Assembly (NCBI GenBank): GCA_041737835.1
Contig: JBGSQY010000046.1
DNA: 64,000 bases
DNA from: Bythopirellula sp041737835
GTDB lineage: Bacteria > Planctomycetota > Planctomycetia > Pirellulales > Lacipirellulaceae
Strand: one strand, 5' to 3'
The notes below the pieces were generated by a model. The model was not told where the DNA came from, searched no databases, and was given only the letters and a program-made list of their open reading frames with translations. Both the position numbers and the translations under genes were made by a program. Position 1 is the first letter of the stretch. Every line of letters begins with the position of its first letter. Below, piece by piece: positions 45,529 to 54,143 of the stretch.

Positions 45529-46422
45529 ATGCCCTCCCAGCACTTCCTTGTGATCGTCAATCCCGCGAGTGGCCATCGGCGGGGACGGGAAGTGTTAGAG
45601 CAGGCGAAGCCTTTGTTTCACGCCGCGGGTGCTGACCTCGACGTCCGCCTGTGCGAGCGGCCACAGCACGCCCTGGAGATCGCCAGCGCGGTGGATCTCA
45701 AACTGTATGATGGTTGCTGCATCATCGGCGGCGACGGCACAGTGCATGAGGTGGTCAATGGGTTGCTCAGCCGTGGCGAGAAGATCGATTTGCCGTTGGG
45801 GCTGATTCCCGCTGGCAGCGGCAACACACTGCACCTGCATCAAGGGGGCCATGATGTGCCCGTATCAGTTCGTCGAATCTTGGCGGGTCAAACATCCGCG
45901 CTCGACGTAGCACGAGTAACGGCAGGTGGCGATGTCATCTACTGCATCAACATCGTTGGTTGGGCTGCGGTGGTCGACATCAATTGTTTGGCGGAGAAGA
46001 TGCGTTTTCTGGGGCCCATGCGCTACGCCGTCGCGACGATGAGATTTCTGTTGAACCCCAAGCCGCGCCCGGCCCGGCTGATTATAGACGACGAGGTGAT
46101 CGACGACGAATTCCTACTCGTCGTGGGCTGCATCACCAAGTATACCGGCAACGGCATGTTGCTCGCGCCACAGGCTTCAATCGACGACGGCAAGATCGAC
46201 GTGGTTGTCGTGCGTCAGGCATCGCGGCGAGAGCTTTTGCAACTCTTTCGCAAGGTGTTCGATGGCTCGCACGTGAATTTGCCATTCGTCGAGTGCCATC
46301 AGGTTCGCCGCTTTGCCGTCGATCATGATGACCAGCGGCCTTTAAATCTTGATGGCGAATCCGTGGGGCAGGCACCCTTCACAGTCGAGATGGTGCAGGG
46401 AGCTTTGCGGATTTTCGCTTAG
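45529..46422 (+). CDS. Diacylglycerol kinase-family lipid kinase
   Basis: The 297-residue protein has the DAGK catalytic domain: FLVIVNPASGHRRGREVLEQ, the nucleotide loop CIIGGDGTVHEVVNGLLS and LIPAGSGNTLHL. The C-terminal beta-sandwich holds FLLVVGCITKYTGNGMLLAP and the final LNLDGESVGQAPF, with the conserved Asp-Gly-Glu. It is of the YegS/DgkB-like type; the lipid substrate is not determined. Its TAG stop overlaps the TAA stop of the convergent FHA/coiled-coil gene by two bases plus flanks (46419-46422), so the genes meet tail to tail with no spacer. Confidence 0.9.
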   Translation: MPSQHFLVIVNPASGHRRGREVLEQAKPLFHAAGADLDVRLCERPQHALEIASAVDLKLYDGCCIIGGDGTVHEVVNGLLSRGEKIDLPLGLIPAGSGNTLHLHQGGHDVPVSVRRILAGQTSALDVARVTAGGDVIYCINIVGWAAVVDINCLAEKMRFLGPMRYAVATMRFLLNPKPRPARLIIDDEVIDDEFLLVVGCITKYTGNGMLLAPQASIDDGKIDVVVVRQASRRELLQLFRKVFDGSHVNLPFVECHQVRRFAVDHDDQRPLNLDGESVGQAPFTVEMVQGALRIFA

Positions 46423-49400
46423 TGCGCTGCCGACGCGGCGTGATCGGACGTGCCGTCGATTGGCAACGCATCGTCGAGGCTTTGCAGTTCAGCCGGAGTG
46501 AACTCGTTGTTGATTCCATCGCGGACCATCTCCAAAAAGACACCCAGCAACTTGAACCCCCACAGGGCGCTGACCACCGCCACGGCGCAGCCCGCTAGGA
46601 AATAGGGGCTCGTGAAACTATCGGCGGTGAACAGCATATAGGCGGCGGTGAAGCCGGCGATCACGCTTACCAAAAGTTTGCCCAGTGCCCCTTCCATGTG
46701 GCGGCGTTTGCGGTGCTTGGCGATGGCCTGCCGTGCCGAATTGTTGGCCAGTTCACGCATTGCGGAAAGGCTCGTGGGCAGTGGCGGTTTCTGCGAGGTT
46801 TCCTTCAGCGTTTCCATGTCGATCAAAGTATCTTCAGCGGTCGGCTCGGCTTGCATGCACTGTGACGAGGAAACACGCTGAGTGAGCATCGCCATCCGCG
46901 TGACCGGATTGCTAAAGGCAGCACGGCTTTCGTTGTCCGAGGTTTTGGCGAGCGGTGGAGTAACGGATTCCGAAGACGTTTCACCCCGCACGCGCCGCAT
47001 CATGTTGGCCATATAGGCTTCAAGAGCCGAATCGTCGTGCATGTCGAGATGGGAAAGATCTTCGGAAGTGGTTGTGGCAACCGGCGCGGGTTGGGGTATG
47101 GGTAAAGTCGCGGTGCCATCGGTTTCTTCATCGAACAGATGGCTGTAACGGTCGATAAATGAAGTGCTTTCCACCGTCGGCTTAGCTTCGGCGGTTGCTT
47201 CGAGCGCTGGCTCACTGGCCACACTCGCCAAGGCACGCACGATCCGTGGTTCGTCATCGTCACGGGGATCTTCGCTCGGCAAGAATGGGTCAGGTGGCAA
47301 GTCGCTTGTTTCAGCGATACGCGATTCCGCGGGAGCGACCGCAGCAACGCTCCCCTGCAATGCCGCCAAATCGATCTGCGCTTGCTGATACAACTCGTGC
47401 AGGCGTTCCCCTTGGGCGGCACAGTCGGTGAGTTGATCTTGCGTTTGTTTGAGCTCTCGCGCCAATTCGGCGATGTGCAATTCACGTTCGTTCAACGTGG
47501 CCGAGAATTTTTCCTCGGCCTCTTTCAGCTTGGCCAACAATTCAGCCGCCTGCACATCAATCGAGCTATTGCTGCCCTGAACAACTTGTTGCTGAAACTG
47601 GGCCAGTTCTTCAGTAAGTCGAGCGTATTGGGAATCGCGATTCGCGAGTTCGCTGGCTGCTTGATCATGAGCACTGCGGAGTTCCAAGATTTCTGCATCG
47701 CGAACTTGGCAATCATGTTGAGCCGTGCTGAGCTGAGCGGCGATCTCATTGATTCGCGCTTGCTGGGCATCAATCTCAGCGAGTGCTTTTTCTTGGATTT
47801 GAGTTAACTCGCTCGTTAGCTCAGCAATCTGAGCATCATGCTCGAGGCTTGTCGTTGTTGTTTTGCTTTGGGCTTCTGTCAATTCCGAAGTGAGTTGAGC
47901 GAGCCGTTCGTCGCGTTCACGCAAGTTTTCAGCGGCTTGTACACGGACTTGCTCGATTTCCTTGACCAGATCCTTGATCCGCGCCTCGCGGCTTTCCAAT
48001 TCACGCGCCGCTTGCTGCTCGGCCGTCTGATTCTTGTGGGTCAGTTCGGCTGACTGTTCGTCACGGACAGTCAATTCCGCAGCGAGCTGGGTCCGCTCTT
48101 TCTCAGAACGGGTAAACTGGGCTTGTAGATCGGTGAGTTGCCGGTGGGCGTCGGCGAGTTCTTGCTGGCGTTTGTCCAACTCCAGATGCACCGCCGACAA
48201 CTGCACCGCGAATTGATCGCGCTCGGCGGTCGTTTCGGTGAGAGCTTGTTCCTGAGCTGCGAGATGCTCGCGAGCTTCCGCGAGTCGGGCCGAAATCTGA
48301 TCGCACTCGGCTGACCATTCGACCGCTGCGGCACATTCCAGATCAGCCATCTTGGCTGTCAAATCCGCCACATGAGCTTCAGCGGCGGTGCGGGCTTCTA
48401 CCAAGCGGGTCGCGTTGCTTTGAGCCTGTTGCCATTCGCCAGTGATACTGCGAACGTCGATCTCCAACAACTCAACTCGCTTCTGGGCCTCGCTTAATTG
48501 TTCGGAAAGCCGATGATTTTCCGTGGCAAAATTTTGCCTTTCTTCGCGCAACGTCGACAACTCAGATTCGAGTTCCGCCACCAGAGGGTTCGGCGCTTCA
48601 AGCCGGGCGATTGCATCGCGGGCCACTTCTTCGGTTTGATGAAGTTGGTGATGCAACTCGGCGATTTGCCGCTCGTGTTCGACCGCGGCCGAGTCGAGCT
48701 GGCTTTGGTGTGATTGCGCTTGCTTCTCCAATTCGGCCAGCGCCGCGGCGTGGGCTTGCTCGAATTCATGATGAAATTCAGCGACTTGACGTTCGCGCTC
48801 GGCGGTTACTTCGGCAATCTGCTGTTGCAACTCGTGATTATGTGATTGCAATTCCTGTTGCGTGGCAGCCAAAGCCTGTTGAACGTGGGCCAGTTCTTCG
48901 CGAAGCTGGGCAATTTCTGTATCGCGCTCATCAAGCAGTTGCTTGAATTGATCGGATTGGATGGCGTTAGCCTCTTGCGCTTCACGAAGCTGTTTGCAAT
49001 CCGTGGTCAGCGATTCAAATTGCGATTGCAGCAGTTGGAAGCTCTCTTGCGCGGAATGCAAACCCTGCTCGGCGATGTTGGCCCGTTCGTAGGAGGCCGA
49101 CAGTTCCGCGATCGTGCGGTCGAGTTCTTCGCCAAATTGCGATTCGCGCTGAGCGGAGTCTGCGTGGGATTGATGCAGTTCCTCGGTGAGATGTTCTTGC
49201 AACTTTTGCGCGGCTTGCAATTGCTCAGACAGCACGCGAACATGCTGATCGAGGCCCCGGGTTTCGTCGCGTAATTCGCGTAGTGTGCCGATGAGTTGGC
49301 GCGAGCGTTGACGTGATTGCTGTGTGGCCGACTGCAGTCTGGCAATTTCTGCGGCGTTGTTGGGCTGTGGCTCTGCCTGCAGAGCCACGGTATCGACTTT

Positions 49401-49868
49401 TGCAGTGACTTGTGGAGTTAGCGTGACGGCCTGAACCGGTGGGCTGACTTCCGCGGCAACTTGTGCTTCCATGCGATCGAGCAAAGCCACGGGGCATGGA
49501 TGCGTTTCTGCTTCGGTGTCTGCTTCTGCTTGGGTAACTAATTCGAGCTGCACATCTCCGATGGTCAGGCAGTCGCCTGTTCGAATCGAAGCGGTGGTAA
49601 ATTCAGCCCCATTGAGCAGAACGCCGGTTCCCCAGCGTGTGACCGTAAATTGATCGTCGTTGCGAATGATCAAGCACTGCAACGGCTTGAGTTGGCCGGT
49701 GGTGACCCGGATTTGGCAACTTGGGCTTGAACCAATCGTGCATTTCCCGACCGGCAAGGCGGTTTGCTGGATCACGTGGCCGGCTTGGGTGACTTTGAGT
49801 TCCACCACGCCGGTTGGTCGGGTCGGTGGAGCCTGGCTCTCAGCGGGGTTGTTTAGCAGCGTAGGCAT
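46419..49868 (-). CDS. Very long FHA-domain / coiled-coil / membrane protein
   Basis: The 1149-residue protein starts at the ATG at 49868; a TTG 6 bases upstream is less likely. An FHA-like domain (about 20-115) shows VGKCTIGSSPSCQIRV, TRWGTGVLLNG and GDCLTIGDVQLEL, but the usual Ser and His for phosphothreonine binding are not obvious. A very long heptad-rich coiled coil (about 170-860), rich in Gln, Glu, Ala and Leu, follows. Next is a disordered acidic region and, near the C-terminus, two hydrophobic segments (about 1065-1115, LVSVIAGFTAAYMLFTAD and YFLAGCAVAVVSALWGFKLL). It may be a membrane-tethered scaffold. Function unknown. Confidence 0.85.
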   Translation of the reverse strand: MPTLLNNPAESQAPPTRPTGVVELKVTQAGHVIQQTALPVGKCTIGSSPSCQIRVTTGQLKPLQCLIIRNDDQFTVTRWGTGVLLNGAEFTTASIRTGDCLTIGDVQLELVTQAEADTEAETHPCPVALLDRMEAQVAAEVSPPVQAVTLTPQVTAKVDTVALQAEPQPNNAAEIARLQSATQQSRQRSRQLIGTLRELRDETRGLDQHVRVLSEQLQAAQKLQEHLTEELHQSHADSAQRESQFGEELDRTIAELSASYERANIAEQGLHSAQESFQLLQSQFESLTTDCKQLREAQEANAIQSDQFKQLLDERDTEIAQLREELAHVQQALAATQQELQSHNHELQQQIAEVTAERERQVAEFHHEFEQAHAAALAELEKQAQSHQSQLDSAAVEHERQIAELHHQLHQTEEVARDAIARLEAPNPLVAELESELSTLREERQNFATENHRLSEQLSEAQKRVELLEIDVRSITGEWQQAQSNATRLVEARTAAEAHVADLTAKMADLECAAAVEWSAECDQISARLAEAREHLAAQEQALTETTAERDQFAVQLSAVHLELDKRQQELADAHRQLTDLQAQFTRSEKERTQLAAELTVRDEQSAELTHKNQTAEQQAARELESREARIKDLVKEIEQVRVQAAENLRERDERLAQLTSELTEAQSKTTTTSLEHDAQIAELTSELTQIQEKALAEIDAQQARINEIAAQLSTAQHDCQVRDAEILELRSAHDQAASELANRDSQYARLTEELAQFQQQVVQGSNSSIDVQAAELLAKLKEAEEKFSATLNERELHIAELARELKQTQDQLTDCAAQGERLHELYQQAQIDLAALQGSVAAVAPAESRIAETSDLPPDPFLPSEDPRDDDEPRIVRALASVASEPALEATAEAKPTVESTSFIDRYSHLFDEETDGTATLPIPQPAPVATTTSEDLSHLDMHDDSALEAYMANMMRRVRGETSSESVTPPLAKTSDNESRAAFSNPVTRMAMLTQRVSSSQCMQAEPTAEDTLIDMETLKETSQKPPLPTSLSAMRELANNSARQAIAKHRKRRHMEGALGKLLVSVIAGFTAAYMLFTADSFTSPYFLAGCAVAVVSALWGFKLLGVFLEMVRDGINNEFTPAELQSLDDALPIDGTSDHAASAAH

Positions 49869-50567
49869 GATCAAAGCGAATTGGGTTGCTAGCGGGGAAA
49901 AATAATCGGTAGGCGCACACAGAGGCCTTGTTTAGGCACTCTGGGCCGTATGCAACCCTAGGTCACGGAAAATGACGCGAAATCGAGGTGCAATCGGAAC
50001 TTAGGGCCCCAAAGTGCGTGAAAACGCATATCTTGGCACCGATGTTGGCCTTTTGGCGGCCGAGAAAGTTAAAACTTGCGGATTATTCCAAGAAAGAGGT
50101 GCAGCCGCCTCCGAGAATGGCCGATCATCGAAAGTGAATAAATCCCCGATGCAGTTCGGGAGGTAGTGATGGTCATTGCCCAACCGCGGTTTACCACTTG
50201 GCCGGGGTTGTCCAACGATCAAATGCGGTTTTTGTGCACTTGGGATCACGCAGGCTAATGATCGCAAGTTGTTTGTTAATAACGGTTTGCGTTCACGGTT
50301 AGAGAGAGTGGGTGCAAACCACTAGCAAAATTAGCAACAAACGATCTAAAAAGATTGCAACACGTACTATAGTTACGGTGCACTCGCATGATTTTCCCCA
50401 GTAGAGGGGGGCGGGAGTAAAAGGCACTGAACAACCAATACTAACGGCCATTCTTCGGAACAGATTTGCCGTTGGGCTGGAACAGAGAAATGTGACCGCT
50501 GACGCAATCAGCAAACTAACAACCAACACGACGCCAGGCGTCACGGTTCACAAGTAAGGCAAACATT
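49869..50567. other. 700-bp gene-free divergent region before the DksA-like gene
   Basis: No convincing gene is found in this long gap. Two open frames (50001-50267 and 50299-50544, minus strand) lack start signals and family features. The part from about 50280 to 50560 is AT-rich and should hold the promoter of the DksA-like gene; a symmetric site CGTACTATAGTTACG lies at 50362-50376. A G-rich run (GAGGGGGGCGGGAG, about 50405-50418) stands out. A long 5' leader or small RNA cannot be ruled out. Confidence 0.4.
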
Positions 50568-50984
50568 ATGGCTCGTAAAGATTCAATCCTCAATTTGCGT
50601 GCACTCCTCGTTCAGCGTCGCGACGCCTTGCGTAGAGCCTTGGCTGGCGACTTGAGCTTGCTCAAGAGCATGGCCGAGCAGTCGGGTGGCGACGTGGTCG
50701 ACGCCGCTTTGGACGCCGCCCAAGACGAAATTAGCTCACAGCTGGCCGAAGTCGAAAGCCGTGAACTTGCGCAAATCGAAAATGCCCTGGAACGCATGCG
50801 TCAGGGAAGTTACGGCCAATGCGAAGTTTGCGAGACCAAAATTCCTTTGGCTCGACTAACGGCCCTGCCCTATGCGATGACCTGCATCGATTGCCAGCGT
50901 GCTGCCGAAGCGGGTGGCCAAGTTGGCAACAGCTGGGCGACTTTCATCGACAGCGATATGTCGTATAGTGACCTGGAAGGCTAA
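50568..50984 (+). CDS. DksA/TraR C4-type zinc finger protein
   Basis: The 138-residue protein has the DksA family layout: an N-terminal coiled-coil region (about 8-80, with LVQRRDALRRALAGD and ELAQIENALERMRQGSYGQC) and a C4 zinc finger made by CEVC and CIDC. DksA-type proteins bind the RNA polymerase secondary channel and modulate transcription with ppGpp. In place of the Asp-Asp tip of E. coli DksA, the coiled-coil turn here is GGDVVDAALDAAQD, with acidic residues. Its gene stands alone after a 700-bp gap and 57 bases before the HtrA-like gene. Confidence 0.92.
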   Translation: MARKDSILNLRALLVQRRDALRRALAGDLSLLKSMAEQSGGDVVDAALDAAQDEISSQLAEVESRELAQIENALERMRQGSYGQCEVCETKIPLARLTALPYAMTCIDCQRAAEAGGQVGNSWATFIDSDMSYSDLEG

Positions 50985-51041
50985 ACCGTTTTCCATTCCG
51001 ATTCGCCGGGCGGGGCGCCGCGTTCCTTTGGAGATGCAACT

Positions 51042-52184
51042 ATGCGGCAAGGGACAAAGTGGTTCGCTAAGAAGATCGTTCCTGCAGCTTCGTGGCTATT
51101 ATTGGCGACGGTCTGCATTTCGGCGGCCGCTCAGGTTGTCGACGTTGCTCCCGCGGTGAATGATCGCGAGCAAGCCTTTGTCGAACTTTCTCGCGACGTG
51201 GAAGCGCTTGAACCCCAGCTCGGTATTTTCAAGCGGGTCGTGCAGTTGGTTTCGCCGTCGGTGGTCCACATCGAAGCGACCCCCCTGCCCCAATATCGTT
51301 TGCGGCGTGACGCCGAAGAAGCCGGCTCTGCCGTTTTGGTCCGCTATCGTGGTGCCGACTATGCCCTCACCAATCGGCATGTGATCAAAAATTCGTCCGA
51401 GAATCTGATTTCTCTGGAACTCGCCGACGGTCGGCAACTGCATCCTAAGGAGATCTGGAGCGACCGCGAAACCGACGTCGCCGTGATGCTCGTCGAGGCC
51501 GAGAATTTGGTCCCCGCCCGGATTGGCAACAGCGACGGCATGGAAATCGGCGACATGGTGCTCGCCTTTGGCAGCCCCTTCAATTTGCAGCGCAGCGTCA
51601 CCCGGGGCATCATTAGCGCCAAGGGCCGTTCGAATTTGGACCTCGGCGAAGGAGAAGTCCTTTACCAGAATTTCTTGCAGACCGACGCCGCGATCAATCC
51701 GGGTAACAGCGGTGGACCGCTGGTGAACCTGCGTGGCGAAGTGATCGGCATGAACACGGCCATCGCCAGTAACTCCGGCGGCAACGAGGGGATCGGTTTC
51801 TCGATTCCGATCAATATTGCGGTCCGCATCATGCGGCAATTGATCGACGCCGGCCAAGTCGAACGCGGCTTTTTGGGCGTCGCCCTCGATCGCAGCTTCG
51901 ATGCCGCCACGGCCCAGCGCGTGGGACTCACACGATTGACGGGGGCTCGCGTCACCAACATCACGGCCGGTTCTCCTGCGAGCTTTGCCGACATCAAGAT
52001 CGACGACATCATCTTGCGGTTCGACGGAATGCTCATCGACAACGACGAGCATCTGATCAATCTCGTGAAGCGGTCCGAAGTGGGCCGGCGTGTTCCGATC
52101 GAACTCTTCCGCGAGGGTCAATTCTTAACCACGCACGTCGACATCGTGCGCTGGACCGACCCCAACGCGCCCCGGCCTGAATAA
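51042..52184 (+). CDS. HtrA/DegP-like trypsin-type serine protease with PDZ domain
   Basis: The 380-residue protein has a signal peptide or N-terminal anchor (IVPAASWLLLATVCISAAAQ) and is probably periplasmic. The catalytic triad is complete: His in ALTNRHVIKN (about residue 113), Asp in DRETDVAVM (about 145) and Ser in INPGNSGGPLVNLRGEVIG (about 223). One PDZ domain follows (RGFLGVALDRSF, AGSPASFADIKIDDIILRFDG). The single PDZ domain resembles DegS-type regulators more than the two-PDZ DegP. It may act on misfolded envelope proteins or on an anti-sigma factor; the target is unknown. Confidence 0.93.
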   Translation: MRQGTKWFAKKIVPAASWLLLATVCISAAAQVVDVAPAVNDREQAFVELSRDVEALEPQLGIFKRVVQLVSPSVVHIEATPLPQYRLRRDAEEAGSAVLVRYRGADYALTNRHVIKNSSENLISLELADGRQLHPKEIWSDRETDVAVMLVEAENLVPARIGNSDGMEIGDMVLAFGSPFNLQRSVTRGIISAKGRSNLDLGEGEVLYQNFLQTDAAINPGNSGGPLVNLRGEVIGMNTAIASNSGGNEGIGFSIPINIAVRIMRQLIDAGQVERGFLGVALDRSFDAATAQRVGLTRLTGARVTNITAGSPASFADIKIDDIILRFDGMLIDNDEHLINLVKRSEVGRRVPIELFREGQFLTTHVDIVRWTDPNAPRPE

Positions 52185-52297
52185 TCGCGGCACTCAGCGC
52201 GAAAAACAACGGCGAGCCGTAAGCGTCAGCGACCGGAGAATAGAACCGCTGATGAACGCAAATTCACGCTGATGAATTGCGACGTTGCGGCACTCGG

Positions 52298-52367
52298 GTA
52301 GCACCGACACTTTGTCCGCAAAATGCTTTCCATACGTGACAACTATGCCGGACAAGTGTCGGTGTGC
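52298..52367. repeat. Inverted-repeat element C1
   Basis: The arms GCACCGACACTTTGTCCG (52301-52318) and CGGACAAGTGTCGGTGTGC (52349-52367) are near reverse complements around about 30 bases of unrelated sequence. It belongs to the same family as the next element (52411-52483). Confidence 0.7.
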
Positions 52368-52410
52368 GCAGCACAAGAAGTTTTTCAAAGCACATCACAT
52401 ATTGCCGCAA

Positions 52411-52483
52411 GCGGCACTGACACTTGTCCTGTTAAAGTTTACAAGATATCAGCACGCACTCAGGACTAAGTGTCAGTGCTACC
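52411..52483. repeat. Inverted-repeat element C2
   Basis: The arms GGCACTGACACTTGTCCTG (52413-52431) and CAGGACTAAGTGTCAGTGC (52461-52479) are near reverse complements. The arms share the core CACTGACACTT..TCC(G/T) with element C1. A third partial core, TTAGTCCTG, lies at 52494-52502 and forms the end of the minus-strand hypothetical gene. Confidence 0.7.
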
Positions 52484-52493
52484 CAGCTATTCC

Positions 52494-52952
52494 TTAGTCC
52501 TGAATAGTGAAAGTGCAGGAATCACAAGCTGCGCGATCTGTTCGTTTATGATTACGATAAGGCGTTTCTGGAGGAACTTCTTCGGCCTCCACACGGAATT
52601 TGCCGGACTCCAAATTCCCAAGAGGAATTAAAGCGAAGTGGGCCGTCGCTTCAAGTGTCCGATGGGTCACGACTTGATACTTAACCGTTACTGCCGACTC
52701 AGAACGATGTACAGACTTCAGGTGGACGTATCCAGGCGCAGGATATGAGTAAAACACTAACGAAACTTTTTCGTCTGGCGGCATAGACTCCGGAAAAGCT
52801 GCCCCATCCACAAGCACTTTGGCTGCATTCACTAAAGCGTCTTTTCCTTCACCTTTGACAAGGAAACATGGGCCAGCCTTTGCCTGGCCGCCGTTGCTCC
52901 GTAGAAAAAATTTCCTAGCGATTTGTGAAGCCACCGTATTTCTATGGTCCAT
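52494..52952 (-). CDS. Hypothetical protein
   Basis: I do not recognise this 152-residue protein. The ATG at 52952 is proposed; a GTG at 52991 is in frame and would add 13 residues. The sequence has a plausible protein character: KAGPCFLVKGEGKDALVNAA, alternating hydrophobic segments suited to beta strands (VTVKYQVVTHRTLEATAHFA, FALIPLGNLESGKFRVE) and a late pair of Cys in ACDSCTFTI. No signal peptide. Its last codons are made of repeat-like sequence (TTAGTCCTG on the plus strand), so the C-terminus may have been changed by a repeat. It stands alone between the repeat-rich gap and the nucleoside-hydrolase-like gene. Confidence 0.55.
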   Translation of the reverse strand: MDHRNTVASQIARKFFLRSNGGQAKAGPCFLVKGEGKDALVNAAKVLVDGAAFPESMPPDEKVSLVFYSYPAPGYVHLKSVHRSESAVTVKYQVVTHRTLEATAHFALIPLGNLESGKFRVEAEEVPPETPYRNHKRTDRAACDSCTFTIQD

Positions 52953-53008
52953 ATCCTTGCGCGGTTCCAAATCACGCACACGTGATCGCACGGCGAAAAT
53001 CTAAACCA

Positions 53009-53935
53009 CTAACCGTTTTGCAACCCACGCAGAATACAATCCACCGTGGCGGCGGCCTTGATGTCGGTCACGACGTCCATGTTCGGTCGATGAGGCGTGA
53101 CGCGGCGGCGGTCGATGACGGTGGCTCCGCGGGTGAGCTCGCCGCTGAGTTCCACGTCGCAATGTTTGCGCTCGGTGGTCACCAACTCGGGATGTAAGAG
53201 CGCGGCAATCGCCACGGCTTCGGGGACGACCAAGCCTTCGACCCCCAAGCGTTGATGCGAAGCCAGAAAGGCTCCCGGCAAGATCGCGCGCAGAACTTTG
53301 CCCAAGCGAGTCGACGACTTGGGGAGTTGATCGAGCACGTCGTAACGCAGCACGACCTTCGACGAGATATCGAGCGGCAGCAGCGTCATCGTCACGGGGG
53401 CGAGAAACACGGCCCGCGCGGCGTCGGCATCGCAGTAGATATTGAACTCGGCGGCGGGGGTGACAGTCCCCGGGCCATCGAGCGTGCCACCGACGATGAT
53501 CAAGTGCCCAATCATCGACGTAAGGTCGGGTTCGCGTTGGATCGCGGTGGCGATATTGCTTAGGGGTCCACAGGCAACCACCGTGATTTCACCGGGGGCG
53601 GCCTTCAATTCGTCGGAAATGAGCTTTACGGCCGAGTGGCGGTGGTGGAGTTCGGCGACGTGGAATTCGGCTCCGCACAGGCCATCCTCGCCCCACAGCT
53701 CGCGGCTGTCGGTGATCAGCAGTTGCTCGGGATCGGCGGCACCAATTCGCGGCCAACGGCGGGGGTCAAGCTGCTCGATGAGCGCTTGCACGTTGCGGGT
53801 GGCTTGCTCCGGGGCGACATTGCCGCCAGTCGCGGTCGCGGCCACGACTTCCAGCTTGGGATCAAACAGCGACATGCACAACGCAATCGCGTCGGCGACG
53901 CCAGGATCCACGTCGAGGATGACTTTTCTAGCCAT
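53009..53935 (-). CDS. Nucleoside-hydrolase-family protein with altered active site
   Basis: The 308-residue protein has the inosine-uridine-preferring nucleoside hydrolase fold: ARKVILDVDPGVADAIALCM, VVAATATGGNVAPEQATRN, VVACGPLSNIATAIQ and VDVELSGELTRGATVIDRR-like stretches. The calcium-site motif, DxDPGxDDA in active members, reads DVDPGVADA: one Asp is Ala. The C-terminal catalytic His-Asp pair (HDP in active enzymes, residues 241-242 in the Crithidia enzyme) reads LVVPEAVA, so both are Val (about residues 236-237). The ATG at 53935 fits the family start. It may be inactive or act on something else. Confidence 0.85.
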   Translation of the reverse strand: MARKVILDVDPGVADAIALCMSLFDPKLEVVAATATGGNVAPEQATRNVQALIEQLDPRRWPRIGAADPEQLLITDSRELWGEDGLCGAEFHVAELHHRHSAVKLISDELKAAPGEITVVACGPLSNIATAIQREPDLTSMIGHLIIVGGTLDGPGTVTPAAEFNIYCDADAARAVFLAPVTMTLLPLDISSKVVLRYDVLDQLPKSSTRLGKVLRAILPGAFLASHQRLGVEGLVVPEAVAIAALLHPELVTTERKHCDVELSGELTRGATVIDRRRVTPHRPNMDVVTDIKAAATVDCILRGLQNG

Positions 53936-54143
53936 GGGGCATCTTGCCGATCTGTTTGTAAGCCGAACCCTTTTCCGGCTGTGCAGCTCACTTTCGACAA
54001 AGTCCTCGGAGACCAAGCCCTAGGACAAGTCCCGTTCACCTGCCAAAATTGACGCTGGCGTACACTCTGGATGAGTACCAAAATCGCCTAAGCATTGTAG
54101 AATTCCCCGCTTAAAGAAACAACCACACCTTCATCGGCACAGC

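Larger units (their letters stand above)
52185..52493. repeat. 309-bp gap filled with repeat elements
   Basis: The gap holds a half copy of the GCGAGCCGTAAGCG repeat (52212-52238, 25 of 27 matches with 43226-43252) and, after it, two inverted-repeat elements described separately (52298-52367 and 52411-52483). Little unique sequence remains. Confidence 0.65.

Noticed and set aside
50299..50544. 81-codon hydrophobic open frame on the minus strand in the gap before the DksA-like gene
   Set aside because: It looks like a membrane peptide at first, but it has no ribosome binding site and no domain, and its hydrophobic parts follow from AT-rich sequence.
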